DNA from: Vanilla planifolia
Taxonomy: Eukaryota; Streptophyta; Magnoliopsida; Asparagales; Orchidaceae
DNA length: 64,000 nt
Reading direction: 5' to 3'
NCBI GenBank assembly: GCA_023846275.1
Contig: CM043870.1
Coordinates: 6,881,527-6,945,526 of the forward strand
Below, piece by piece: positions 1 to 58,350 of this stretch. The notes beneath the pieces are model-generated. The model was given only the letters and a program-made list of their open reading frames with translations. It had not been told where the DNA came from and ran no database searches. The stretch's first letter is position 1; each line of letters opens with the position of its first letter. Position numbers and translations under genes: made by a program.

Positions 1-2049
1 CTGCAAAGATATACACGTTTAAATTTAGGTATCTTCCTCTTTGCTAATCACTAGGACAGATGTTGGGAATGGGATCTTAGCAATGGTAAATTTTTTTTGT
101 CATACAGCCTGGGGTTTCCTAGCTCCCTTTGTGAAAACAGTCTCTTGAATGTGTTGGGTAAGATTTTATATAATAGATCTCATGAGTGTGAACGTTTCCT
201 TAAACTTGTACAAGTGGAAAGTTTTGTGCGTCTGGTTGCCCTTTAATGCAGAACTATTAAATGTTTTTTAAAGAAGAATATATGATGCATAAATATAACC
301 ACAAGTATGCTTCTAATAAATGTGACGATGTTTATATCGTCCAGAAGAGATCAGAAGTGGAATAGTGGATGTAGCTCTGTTGAATTAATCACTTTGCTAC
401 TAAAGTACATGAGAATGACCTAACATAGGCCAATTTTGAATTGAGGAGACATATTAAGACAGAGTAGGTGACTTTGAGACTCAAGGTGATTGTTTTGGTA
501 CTAAATGAAGGGGCAGTTTTCGATATGATGTAGCCTAAAGATGGCTGCAGATCGGAAACATTTATGTAGTGAAAGAGGAAAGAAAACTTAGTTGTTTTGG
601 CATAAGAGTTTGGCTTCCACGAGTGTGTAGATGTTAGTCCCATGTATGCATGTATGAATATGGTGGCATTTGAAACTTTTGTTTGGAGTAGTACAGCTTT
701 AAGAGAAATTACTTAAATGAAAAAAGTAATAAAATGTGAAAAGTCAAAAAAAGGATAAAAATCATAATTATAATGATAGAAAAGGCTCCCTCTATATTAC
801 TTATATATAAAGAGAGACATTTAAGTTTATTGGAACTTTTGATAAGAGATGACCTTAAAATTGTAGAATTAGGGTTCCAACAAATGTAGAAGAAAAAATT
901 AAGCAAAATAAAGCTAGGAAGTGATCTAAATTTGAGTGTCATAAATAACAACAAGAAAAGAGGAGAAATAGTTTTGCATGAGACGTAAGTTATTTTTAAG
1001 GGAAAATGGTGGTTGGTTATTCTAAATTAAGATTTGATAGTGACTTTTGATAGTTATTTGTAAGGTAGGTAATCAAATCTAGTAGTTGAAAGTGAATTTG
1101 AAATATTAAATGAGTATTTAGTATTGAATATGGAAAAAATATGATAAGAATAAAGGGTTTTGATGATTAAGGAAACTAGAAACCCGATTTGTTTGACTAA
1201 GGTAATACAATGGACACCCTAGTTGATAAGGGGTTCGATTGTCCTTGTCATGGAGCATGACTAGTCCTAAGAAAAAGAAAATAGTAGTTGGCTTGGTTAA
1301 TTAGGATAGGAAAATGAGTGCTTTGGTAGGGTTGACTTCAGGTGAGACTTGGGATTAGGCTTGATTGACTAGGTAGTCTTGGGATGGCATTGACGAAGCT
1401 TGGTCATGGGAATTAGGTTGGCTTTCTCAGGAAGACAAGGATGTCTTAGGAGGGATTTCTGTTTGTGACATGTTGGTAAGATGTATCAAAGGGAAGCTAG
1501 CAGGTTGAATCAAATATGATGTAGCAAACTTAGAAGAGAGTTGATCTAGGGTAGGATTGATGACACTTGCTTGTATGTTATGCTAGCAATATAAAAGGGA
1601 TTAGGGCCACATGGATGACATGTAGCATGTTAGGATTGGAGGGAGAGTAATGTGGGATGACAAGTGTTTCATCCATTGAACATGAAAAAAAAACAATTTT
1701 GATTGCAAGCATAAATATGAGATAATATGGGATTGCTGTAGATTCAGGTGCAAAATCACCTTCTTAAAGAATATAAGGTAAGCCCTTGTACAAATTTTTA
1801 TAGGTATGAGCAAGAAGCAAGAAACTTGGATAGTTGCAACAATTTATATCCCATGGTTGAATTAACTATTTTTTGTAGTATCTCAGAGTGGAGATTTAGG
1901 AACCTATGGAACTAGCTTTTGATACTCAAGATTTTAGCATGTAAATATTGGATGAAGTGACATTGCAAATTGATGCAGCCTAAAGATGCAAATGTACTTG
2001 GGGTAAATATATGGACAAAGGAGAGTTTCTTAATCTTTAGCAAGGGCGA

Positions 2050-5000
2050 TGAAATAATTTCCAGCTGCAATAGAGGCTAAACGGGTGTGTGTTTGTATGT
2101 AGAATAAGAATTTAGATTTTGTTTTTTGAAATACTAATTGAAGCCTATATATTAGAGGATCTCACAAAAAGTAATTAATAAGGGCAAGGACTTCTTGACA
2201 AATTTAAGTACATGGGTCACAATGATATTGGAGAATTGCGATAGGGTTTGAGCAGCCTCCTTGAACTTGGATTGTGTCCCTAGATTCCCTTATAGATAAC
2301 AATAATGGCAATAGTGTTACCCTCAAACCAAACTCCAAAACAATTTTGCACTTGTGAAGATGCCAAAGAAAGGTAGCTGTAGCCTCAATTGTGGATGGTA
2401 CGAGAGGCAAGATGTTGACTAATGGTTGCAATGAGACTAGTAGAGTTGTCTTGAGTAAATGCTGCAACACTTTGTCAAAATTCACCTTAACCTAATCCAA
2501 AGAAACCTATTAAGCGAGGAGGGACTAAATCGAGTGGGCTAAGGGGATTCCAAGTCTTTGAACTAGATGTAACCTCAGTAGAGCATTTGGAAGCACCAAT
2601 GAAGACGACGAGGACAAGTGGGATAGACCTTGTGATAGAGTCTAGTGCTATGGTTTTTCCAATCCAGTACAATGCCACAATACAAATTATAGCAATAGGG
2701 TTAGTGCAATCACTATGGGCTTGATACTATTGAAAGGGGAGAAGCAGCAAAAGTTGTTCAAAAGACATGTTAATGAATACATTATGTGGATAACACCAAT
2801 AACCTGAATAGATTTTGCAGACTTATTGTTAGCCCCAAAAATACAAATTATAGCAATAGGGTTAGTGCAATCACTATGGACTCGATACTCTGTTGAAAGG
2901 AGAGAAGCAACAAAAGTTTGTTCAAAAGGAATGTTAATGGATACATTATGTGGATAACACCAATAACCTAAATAAATTTTGCAGCCTTATTATTAGCCCC
3001 AAAGTACAAGTAGTTAGTAAGGATATTATGTTGATAAAGCCACTACATGGTTGACAAGAATTAATACAAATTCTTTATAAAAACATATGAAAATTTGGTT
3101 GAGTTTGTAGTTTCTAGACCTGTTTGCCAGTTAATGTCGATCCAATGGTGATGCTTCTATAGAGCATCGAGGTGGGCTCACTTGGGGTGTTTGTCAAAAT
3201 CCTTATAAGAATATTGCATCGCGCTAGGTGGATCTGGTTCAATATGAAAATTTTCTCAACTAATGATTTGTGGAAAAGATAACGAAAGTCATCATTCTTC
3301 CATTGCCCAACATCATCAAAGAGGGAGGAGAAAGGGGAGGTCAGGGCATATGCATATTTATGTAAGTGGGTCATGTTTTTAGGGTTTTACCCACACCAAG
3401 GGATAATATTGAAGTTGATGTGAATTTCATTTTCAAAAGTTTTGAGTGGCAATGGAATCACTCAAATAGATGAGTTTTAAAGTTGGTAAATCTCTTTTCT
3501 TAAGCTTGGTTACCTTGATCACAACACTTAGATTGGAGGCATGTAACCTCGAGAGAAGACCCCTTGCTCAAGAAGTGGAAGACAAATTTTGAGACTGACA
3601 CATTCCTCTAGTCGTGTAGTCTATGAATCCAGAACCCTTTGGGGTCCTTAGGTTTACAAACCAAGTTCCGAGGAAGGTATTGGAGAGATTGGCTTAGATC
3701 ACTCCGAAACCTTTAGCAAACTTTTCAGTAGTGTTTAGAATATTGAGATGAATGAGGATGTGTGCCATTAAATAAATTGGGAGAGCAATGAGGACACTTT
3801 TGATAAGGACTAGCCTTTTAGCTAAGGAGAGCTTTTTGGTTTCCAAAAGGGCAATTCTGGCTCACAATGCATCAATAATCTATTGGAAGTCATAGTGGAC
3901 AAGTTGGGAGCTAGAGAGAGGAATACCAAGGTACTTCTCCCCACTTTGTGATTGAAGTTAGAGTTTATTAATCAACATTTTTGAATGTTCTAAAGCAATT
4001 CTCTTATTGATTTAGGCCAACGATTTATTCTTATTGGCCTTTTGGCTAGCACAATAGCCGTCAATGATTGTACTAAGTTTTCTCGCATTAGAGCAAGTTG
4101 TTGGGCCAAATAGTAAGGTATAGAGAGGAGATGGGAAATCAATTGGTTGATAGGAGGGACATGGATTTAGGTAAAGATGTTTGTCTCTATTTGTTGGATC
4201 AATAGTGAAATTACTTAATAACTGAGAATAAATAGATGAGGTGATATGAGAAACCTTACCTTATACTTTGAACTCACAAAATCCAATTGTTTCTAGCACC
4301 ATTGACATAGAGAGAGAGAAATGAATATGTTCTTAGAGATTTAGGAGCATTATTTTTCTAAAAGTCTAAAGTGTCTGAGCATGCCTATTAGCAAGGTCCT
4401 ACTAACCCTATCGTAGGCATGCTTTATGTTCACTTCCAATGCCATGACCCTGGAGGAAGGAGACAAGTTCATTTATGAAAAATCTCTTGAAGAAGAATAT
4501 GGTTATTGGCAATAGATCTGTTGGGGATGAGCACACCCTTCCTAAGCCATTAGCTAGTCGAGGTATGATTTCATCTTACTGATAAGCATTTTAGCTACAA
4601 TTTTTAAAATACGTTTATAATGACTAATATATGGAACTTGTGGGGCCGCATAATGCTATAAGTGTTTGATACTAAGACAACTATTGTGTCACGTCAATAC
4701 TATTTAATTTTAGATGTGTTGATGTTTAGAATGGTAACAGAGAAGTCTACACCAACGATGTCTCGATAGCTTTTGACAAACAAGATGTTGTCAATGCTCA
4801 GAGCATGATTTGGCAACAAGATTTAACGGTTAGAATAATATCTTTGATAGAGAAAGGGGCACAAAGGTCTTTACCTTGGTTTGCATAAATTTTGGCCCTA
4901 GGTTGTGGGATTAAGGAAATGTGGACAAGGCAAGTAGTCTCCTCCACTTCTCATGGAAGAACTCAAGTGAGGCTCATTGGTTGTCTTGCTAAGAAGTGAG

Positions 5001-5850
5001 AGGATAAGCAGTCATTAGTTTCCATAGAGGTGATTCGATTTGCATGCTGATGGTAAACATGTGGAAAGAGGTGTTTCTGTTTCGATATGAAAGCTAGCGG
5101 AAATCAATTTGCTGCCACCATCAACTCACAAGGTGTGCGAGGGAGTTGTTATTAGAAACAAGAGAAGAGCTTAGATTACCAAACGTCCTCAAACTTTAAT
5201 TGGAGAGGTGTTATTTTGAACGAGAGGGTTATGAGATAGAGGAGGGGACAATGACCAAAGCCAATGCGGGTCAAATGGGAGACTTTTGAGTTTAGAAATT
5301 TGAGTAGTTTCTCTGAGTACTTTAGAACACGATCATGACAAGACTAAAATCTGGCTCCATCCTTGTTACAAAAGCTAAATTTGGGCCCTTTATAGAGAAG
5401 AACATGAAGCTTCAAGTTAGGCAACAAGCTAACAAAGTCTTCTTTGGCATGCCTAAAGGAGAATGACTTTTTGTCATTGTGCTTGGATTATGATAGGATG
5501 TAGATGAAATCTCTTCCCATAATAGCTAGAGAAGGGCCTTTGAGGATAGGACAAAGGTCATTCCAAAGGTGTGACAGGCATAAGGATCACACTTTGCATA
5601 AACTATAGCTACTAAGGGGGTTCCAACCCATAGTGCACCTCAAGAGAGATGGTTTGCTTGGTAGAGATAAGGACTTGGGGGGAATGGGGTTAGAGAGCTA
5701 AAGCAAGAGGATGCCACCCAATTTCTTAATTACAGGGGAAAAAGTGAAGTTCTATTTTTGGACAACTAACATGTCAATCTCTTAATGAGGTATGGTTTGG
5801 GCTATTGTTTTTGATAGGCAGAAAAGACAATGCAGGTGGCCACATATCAA
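2050..5850 (-). mobile_element. Decayed L1-type LINE (endonuclease and reverse transcriptase), antisense to host gene
   Basis: Reading the minus strand, typical plant L1 ORF2 blocks appear in order, in shifting frames with many stops. 5,560-5,400 has an endonuclease-like GRDF block, the counterpart of GDFN. About 4,540-4,390 has the RT block like FIPGRSIADNILLAQE followed by MALEVNIKHAYDRVS. About 4,120-3,840 has a QKAN-K block then GEKYLGIPLSSSQL. About 3,800-3,600 has the ALPIYLMAHIL block. Not coding-competent. The 3' limit near 2,050 and the lack of a clear poly-A tail or target duplication make the ends uncertain. Confidence 0.8.
2679..3003. repeat. Tandem duplication, ~161-bp unit, two copies
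   Basis: The block beginning AATACAAATTATAGC at 2,679 recurs at 2,840 with few differences, both copies ending near TTAGCCCCAAA. It lies at the 3' side of the antisense L1 remnant. Confidence 0.9.
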
Positions 5851-8000
5851 ATTCTAAAGATAATTACATGTGTAGATCTTTTTGAACTCTCAACAATTTT
5901 TGAAGATAATACTAAGCATAGGTAGAGCTTACAAAAAGAGGGATGTTCAAAATGATGATCTTAGGCTTGGACAAGCACTGGTTAGGCTATCCAAGTTGGG
6001 TTGTGGACAAGCGTGGGCTTATAGGAGTAGATCTGTAGTGGATATGGGGGCAATGCTTAGCCTTATGGTTGACATATCTATAGATAAACAAATTATTACC
6101 AACCCTTAATATTTGAATTTTTGGTAAAATTTACTATTCTTATCTTTAACTAGGTTGCAAATGTTGACTCAAGTCCTCTTTTAGTAGGACTCAAGCAAAG
6201 TAGATTCTTTTTATTCCTATTGTTATAGTGTCATAAGAAATCATGGTACTTTCTTGTGTAGTGATCTAACACAAGCTTGTCTCATCCATACAATAAAGTA
6301 GCAGATAAAAAAGGTGAAAGAAATATAGGGATGGTCATGGGTGTAACTTTGGATGGGGAGAAATCTAATTACCACCTAAGTCAAGGATTTGCCTTGCTAT
6401 GATGAATTAGGGCCCCCTAGTGAAACATCGTCTCTATCCTCACTAGATTCAAAGAATAATAATAAAGAGTTAGAATCTAGATTTATCACTAAAAACCCTT
6501 GAAGTCCTACAGTGTAGTGAAAACTCAACTAATATTTAGAAAGAGAATTTTTTCCCAAATAGGTCGCTAATGAGGGCATTCTTGAAATGGGCCTTTATTT
6601 TTTCAATAATTTAATAATCCAATTAGATGTTACCATTGGGCAGTGGGAGATTTTTTTAGAAGGTTTGGTGAAAATTTAATAGGGACATATGATTGTCAAC
6701 TATTTGGGTTGCCTTTAAACTGGGTGGCCCAAGATTGGCCTATTGTGCTAGGCTCAGACTTAATACTAATATTCTTAGAGAGTTGCCAAAAGGGATCATC
6801 CCATAGGGTTTGGTCAAAATCAAACAATGGTGCACAAAACATGGGTGAGGCCCTTGACACATGCCCTATTAGTATGTGTGGTATGTCTACTGCTACATCG
6901 GATGGAGGAAAGAGCAACAAACACAACAGGCCCCTTAATGCCATCATCTATAGGGCCATCAAACATCATTTCAAGATTAATCATGTTTCTCATAGGGGCC
7001 TTCTTTTGGTTGCTTTACCAACCAAAATTTGAATGTCGGTGGTCTTCTTAAAACCCCAGAAGTAGAGATGGTTCTCCAACTTTCCTTCCTCATCATTGCT
7101 AGCATCCAAAAACGTGTCCTTAGATGAACCATTCATGATAGGTTCCATGGCTGTCATTTTTCAAAGAAATAGAGAAATCCTCATGGTTCATATCACCAAC
7201 ACCTCCAACAGTCACGTTTGTCTGCTATTCTTACCTTGTTGTCGAGAGCCTTGCCACTACCACTTACATCACTGGTCATCAAAACGATCATACAAAAATT
7301 TGTTACAAATTTTATGTCGTCCTCTTAAATAGCGTTAAATAACAATAGTGCCAAGTCTCTCTGTTCAATCTCCATGGAGGAAATAGAGGATGCATGGATA
7401 GCATCAAAGATCCATTCATTTATCCCATGTAGAGAAGTGTATGATGGTTTTACCTTAGGGCTTCTAGCATAGCCACTTTTTAGGAAGTCACCACACACCC
7501 TTGACGAGTATCAACTACAATGGCTCCCCTCCTTTTGGCTCCTTATGGAAGAGCTTGTCTCTCGATCTTTAATAGGATGGTCCGCCAACACGGCCTCAGA
7601 AGTGTCCATAATGGGGCGATGAGAAGGCGATGGTGATAAACCCACATTCCTTATATCGTCCAAGAGACTAAGCTTACATTTTGGCTCAAAAGGTCTACTG
7701 TGCTCGTTATCATATTCATCATCATGTTTTCAACCCTTAGAGGGTAAAACAACCTACAACGTAGAAGTGTCAACAACTGGACGATTGAGTAGCCTATGCA
7801 TCTCACCAAGCTCTTCCTCATCCTTCATAAAAGTCAAGGAAAGTTTAGAAGTTAGGGAAGAACCATGCATTAATGGCTGCAAAGGTTCTTTGAGCCTTCC
7901 ATCACCACGGTGAGGGAAGGATCAGAGAGAAGAAAAAAAGAATAGAGAAAAGTTTGAGCTCTTGAGGGGTGGAAAGGGAAACAATGTGCACTTAGCTCTT
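5851..8000 (-). mobile_element. Probable 5' part (ORF1) of the antisense L1 remnant
   Basis: The minus strand here has long semi-open stretches (for example 6,696-6,947 and about 7,150-7,850) upstream of the endonuclease block, where ORF1 of an L1 would lie. No zinc knuckle or other diagnostic motif was found, so membership is inferred from position and similar decay. It could be unrelated intronic sequence. Confidence 0.35.
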
Positions 8001-8864
8001 GTAAGGGAGAGATAAAAAAAAATTGTCACATGAGACTAGCCTTTGTCACAAAGGGAGAATAAACCCTAGTAGAGCAAGATTCAAAAGCATAAGAGGCCGA
8101 ACTAGATGAGAGCTCCCTAAAGTTCTTGGGTACCGAGGATAAGACTTTGGAATTTAGTTGTATCACATATGTTGTATGGAGAATTTGAGGATCCAAAACA
8201 TTGGTTCATGTAGGATCTTATTCTTTATCTATTATGGCTTGATTGGTGCTTGAACTAGAATGGAATGATTAATTGGCCATCTAATCAACTTAAGCAGTTA
8301 TTAAATTCAGAGGTTTGACTAAATTAGGTATTTTGTCAATTAATTTCTCAGCCTGATCCTTCGAGAGGCATACATTTGATAAGTAGTAGCATTTGTTTGG
8401 TTCAATTTACCTTTGCCTGATTTAAACTTGATATGGTTGCTTCCAATTTTTGTTGTCATTAATCATTGCATTTCAGTTTATTTGGAAAAAAAGAGGAATT
8501 ATGCTAAAAACACTTGCACCATAAAGTGCTTTTAAGGTGGAGATCTTTTCTAGGGAATAAGTTAGTAATTGAGTTGGATTTTGTGATTGTGTGCTGCATA
8601 CTTGTGTATTTTTGTATGTGTGTATATAGGAGTATTGTGTGCTTATGCATTTGTGAGTTAGTGTATTTTATGTTTTATATGGCATAGTTTGTTTATAATA
8701 GTTCGATAGAGGTTCAAAACAAGCATGCCAATTATTTTGTTTAAAAAAAATTCCCAACCTTCAGGGTTGCAGAATAGGAGTTTCCTATTCCAATATGGAT
8801 TTTTTTTGTCATTGTTCTTTAACATACCTATAATCATGATTACTGTTTTAATATGCTAATGCAG

Positions 8865-53472
<44,608 letters not shown>

Positions 53473-56237
53473 CCTACAGCTGCAGCATAGTTTCTCTTAA
53501 AATCCTGTCATATGTGCAACTGCCGGAAATTCATTAGGCTTTTTCCAATGTGCTACCAAGGTATTCTTTAAGTTTGTGCACCTTGCTTCAGTATTGGTTT
53601 ACTTTTATGTTATTTTCCATCATGCAACGAATGACCAATGCTTTTGTGAACAGTTTACCTACTTTTTGTTTTTAAATGCTAATAATTACCATGTGTAATG
53701 TGGGTTTTTTTTAATACCAACTTGATAGAAGATGGATAGGGGAAGCTTGCATTGTTGTTTTGATAACTATGAAGAATGATATAATACCACAGGTAGAAGT
53801 GACATACATGATTAGTTAGGGAAGTGCAAAGAACATGGTACCAGAGTCTTAGCTGGTGTATCTAGGATTTCACAGTGAACAAATTCTTTAGTTATGATTG
53901 TCAAAGCCATGGTTCTTTCAAGGGAAAAAGGTTGCCTTTTATTGGGATATATTTGACTGAGAACTTCCTAGAAAGCTTACTAATAATGTTTCCAAATGCA
54001 TTACCTAAAAGCTGTGAGAATGTTTTCAGGAGATCGCGGGTAAAACATCGGAAAACTGAAGCATCTTTATCTGCTTGCATCCACTGATGAATTTGGCAAT
54101 TCGAAAGCTGGTGTTCTTCCCATTCTCTTCCCATGTTCAGGTGACCATCAAAACTTCACTCATCATCTCATCTCTATTTTTGGCTAGTTTGAAATAATCC
54201 AAAGCTTTACAGTTGATACTTGCAGCCTTATGTGCATGTATAGTTTGTTTTATATGTTGTATAATAATACAGCCTCTCAAATTCTAGATTGTATATGATT
54301 TTTAAAGCCATTTATTTATTAGCATCTCTTCAATTCAATTACCAATTCAGTTTAACATAGAGAATTATAAAGCTCATATTGTTGGAGCCTCTGTACTCTG
54401 TATATTCATTAGAACATCCTAACTCATCAACTATCAGCCTTAGAAAAAACCCTAGGTAATGTTATCAAACTTTGAATTAAAAATATTTTTAAGGTGTTTT
54501 CCTCTTGAGTTCAATGAGCTATGAGAAATTTTTGTAGGGCTTCCTTTTGCGTTTCAAAAGAAAAAAAAAACATCACTTCTAAGAATAGTAGATAGTGCCG
54601 AGTGTGCTTATTAGTTTAATTACTGGTCGAGTGTTGTTTGGATTATTAAGTTAATGTTTTTTTTTTGTTTGATTCTGGTATATATATGTGTTATCAAAAT
54701 GATTAATATTTAAATTGCATCTAAATTTGGGTAATTATTGTATTTTATAATAATAATATTTTAAAATGATACTAAATTAAGGATGTGTAATATGGATGAT
54801 TAGATTTGCACCTTTCTTCAAGTTTAATTAGACAAGAGCCTCCACAAAGTTTATCCTTGCCCACGTCTGATGGCGCATGCACTAAACTAACTTGTTGGTC
54901 TAATCTTTAAAGTATTTATAATAAATGTAACTAGATCTTTAAATAATAACATTTTTAAATAGTGTTATTTAATTTTGAAAATATTGAAGGGGATGGGATT
55001 AAAAAGTGTTGGTTTTATATTTATGATCTCCTAGAACATTTGGCATATGTAGAAATGGAATCAGGGAATGTTATCTTGGAGTGTAGAATTTTTTTTTATT
55101 TAGTTGTACATGTATAGATTTGGTTGTCATATAATTTTTATTATACTTTTTTTTCAAATGTATATGTATATAGTCACATAAAAAATATTTGGTTTGAAAA
55201 ATATGCTTATAATTTTTTATGAATTTAATAAATGAAATTTTTAGAAGTGTTTTTTTAATCAATAATTGGAGTTGTTATCGGTTTCAAATCATTGAGGAAC
55301 TTAATCTCATGCTTCGGTGGTTATCTTAGTAGGTCATCTAAGAATATAGTAGGATAGTGCCTCAGAATAGGTGTATCTGACAAGATTGAGGGTTGAGTTT
55401 ATGAATTTGCAAATGTTAGTCATGTTATCTAGGCTTGACAAACTAATTTTGATGTTTGAATATCTAAAATTGTAGGTACTTATTTTTTTATTCTAAAATA
55501 GATTATATCAATCAAGTTTGACATTTAAGATTATTTGAGTATTTAATCTTATCAAATATTCAAAATTTAAATCGTAAGTGTTTAACTTTTAATCATGGGT
55601 TTGGTATTCAAATTTTAAACCTAAGACAATTTAAATTTCAAGTTCTATATAATTCAAAATTCAACCATTAGTCTACTTAGTTAAACCCATAATTCTCTAA
55701 ATTTAATTGAAACTAGCCAAGCCCATTAACTAGCTTAAATATTTTCTAATCTCCTAATCTTACTTGATTGAAACCAACCATTTTGTTGTGCCAAACGAGA
55801 CCCAAATCACCATTAGCCTTCTTTAAAGGCTAAATCAAGCCTCTCAAGATTCACAAGTAAACCCAAGGGCTTTAATTGCCTTGCTTAAAGATTTTTCCAA
55901 GATCTCTCATTGCATTCTAAGTTGGTTGAGCCTTACCACTTAACCCTATGGTCTACCCAAGGCACTAGCCCCTCTTGGTTGCAAAAAAGCATATTTAGGG
56001 TTCAATTTTCATGTAAGAAAATGTCATATATTTTTAGTTTTGTTTCATGTGATCACCAAAAAAAAAAAGTATCACTAAGTTTTTTAGCTCAAATTATCAA
56101 CATAAATTACATAAACACTTGGATCACAATAGCAACATGCAAAATATAAACTCCAATTATATCATGTTAATATTAAATTTTGGTTTAGCACAAAACTATG
56201 ACAATTCATGAAAATGTAGATTTGATCAAGATATATG

Positions 56238-56241
<4 letters not shown>

Positions 56242-56316
<75 letters not shown>
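56242..56316. repeat. (TA)n microsatellite, ~75 bp
   Basis: Uninterrupted alternating TA, preceded by ATGTATG. Confidence 0.97.
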
Positions 56317-56319
<3 letters not shown>

Positions 56320-57149
56320 CTAATTCTTCAAAAAGAATGAGTTAGATCACATAGTTTTTTGCATATAAAAAAGATTAAATTGTCAATTTCATAGCATTAA
56401 CATTCAAGGAATCATTCTAGCATAACTTCAATATTACAACCAAAATCATATACCATTTTGTCATTTTTAATTGTCACATCAAATCTTATTAAAACTTATT
56501 GTCCTCATAAATAAATCATATATAAAATTCAATTTTATGAAATTGTCTAACTCTATTTGTATTAGCATATACTCAAATTCTTTTAGAAACGTTTTAGAAT
56601 TTAAGGAATACATTTTACTCACCAAAGTTACAAAATATTGGCTAAATTTTAACATATAAATTCTTGATTTTTGGACAAGAAAACGTCATAAGTTCTTAGT
56701 AAATTTTTTTTACAAGTATGCTGATAAAAATTACTTCAATTTATTAATATAGCATGTTTCTAAATTTATATGTAAAATGAGAGGATCTTTTATCTTCTTA
56801 ATCACAATCTACACCAATAAGATAATTTCTCTTCTTCTCAAATCAACTTAAAAATATCTCTATTTATATTTTTATCTTAAGAGTTCATTTATTTTAATGT
56901 TTGACTTAATCTTTGATTTATTTTCTCTTAATTAATTTTATTCAAGTCATTTCCAATCCTTAGATATAAGGTACTTTGATCTCACTGATTATGATCAAAA
57001 GTAACTCAAATATAAAACTCAATAATTCAAAGTCTCTAAATCATACTAATGTTATATTTATCATACTTTTTGATAAGTTAAATCTCCTTTTATTAATTAA
57101 AAATTTCTCTGATCATAATTGTACAATCTAATATTTGTACTTACATCAT

Positions 57150-58350
57150 ACATGATGCATATATTTCTCACACCTACACTTCTCTTATACGATGCCACTC
57201 TTAACTGATCATATTTATGCGATATCTTTAGTCTTAAACATACTATACGAAACTCAACAAACTTGATTTATCATCCTTAAAAATATTCCTCCTAATATTG
57301 TCATACTTGTACAATTCATGACTTTGTACATATACGATCATAATATTATTTGGATCAATTTTTTGTTCTCTACATTAATGTTCTTGTATGATATACGATT
57401 ATCCTGGTATGATCATTAGCGAAGTTTTGCACCAATTTATATTTCTCTCTTTCTCATACTAGATTGAGCTATATGTCCTATGATCATACTATATTATAAT
57501 TTCTTCATTAACCTATTGGACTTGTCCAAACTTTGATGTTCATGACATAATCATACTAAATGATCCCAAGTCATTTTGTTAATATTACGATATTGCTAAA
57601 TGACTTAGCTATCTAGTATGTCAAATTATCTGTCTCATTCTCCACTCATTCTTATAAAGGATCATATTATACGATATATATACATCATACCACATGATAT
57701 TTTTGTTTAATTCACTTAATACCTCATCTTTCAGTTAAATAAGATTGTATTTGTATGATACGTAATATTGTACACTACGAACTTGTCATATTTTTTTATC
57801 ACATACATTAGACTTCTTAAACCCTTTATCGAGTAAAATCATACTTGCATGATGAGTATAATGAATATGATGAATGATATTATATTGTATGAATGCCAAC
57901 TTCTCGGCTTATCTATGTTTGATTTTTTAAATTTTTTTTTGGGAAAAAATTATACTTATATAATAAGTACCTTCATATTGCATGATAATCTCCATTCAAT
58001 TTATTCAAAAGTTCAATTCTCTATTTGGTAGTATCATATTATATGATACTCATGCATTGTAATGTACAAAGATTCTCAAATTTACCTATTATTTGGTTAC
58101 TTTGTTTTCATGTGGATCATACAAGTATAATATTTTAGCATTGTATTGTATGAACATTTTTATTTTTACTCACTTTGAATAGACTTATAGCCAATTTGAA
58201 TAATATGGTAGAAAATGCCATACCTTATGATTAGCATACTATTACTCTTTATGGTTTGGTTTCAATCTTCAATCATTATTTTGGTATGTTAAATGAATTA
58301 GTCATATTGTATAATAATATTATCGTATTATATTATTATTATGTTTTTTA
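57150..58350. repeat. Degenerate tandem repeat, ~85-110-bp units with near-palindromic core
   Basis: Words of the form ATCATAC/T...ATGATA recur at about 57,484, 57,548, 57,658, 57,746, 57,836, 57,946, 58,030 and 58,115. Each is usually followed 20-40 bp later by TGTATTGTATGAAC-like text and a T-rich stretch. Example cores: ATCATATTATACGATATATA (57,662) and ATCATATTATATGATACTCA (58,034). Confidence 0.65.

Larger units (their letters stand above)
1..8864. other. Upstream intron of the SPI-like gene (partial)
   Basis: I see no convincing exon before 8,865. Since exon 8,865-9,014 starts in phase 0 directly after a TGCAG acceptor and the protein needs ~1,200 more residues, this stretch is best read as the 3' part of a large intron. 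It holds an antisense L1 remnant (about 2,050-8,000) and a 161-bp tandem duplication. 1-2,050 is AT-rich with nothing recognisable. Confidence 0.6.

Noticed and set aside
107-172. Possible extra SPI-like exon near the left edge (acceptor CATACAG, open frame, donor GGTAAG)
   Set aside because: I do not recognise the peptide as family sequence, and the donor phase does not join exon 8,865-9,014 in phase 0.
5882-7332. Plus-strand open frames of 60-130 codons
   Set aside because: They overlap the antisense L1-derived stretch, lack splice context or family similarity, and look like chance frames.
53875-54134. Overlapping 70-77-codon frames on both strands after the SPI-like stop
   Set aside because: No similarity recognised; probably 3' UTR sequence.
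57849-58031. 60-codon frame in the TCATAT repeat region
   Set aside because: Low-complexity translation of a tandem repeat, no start context or homology.
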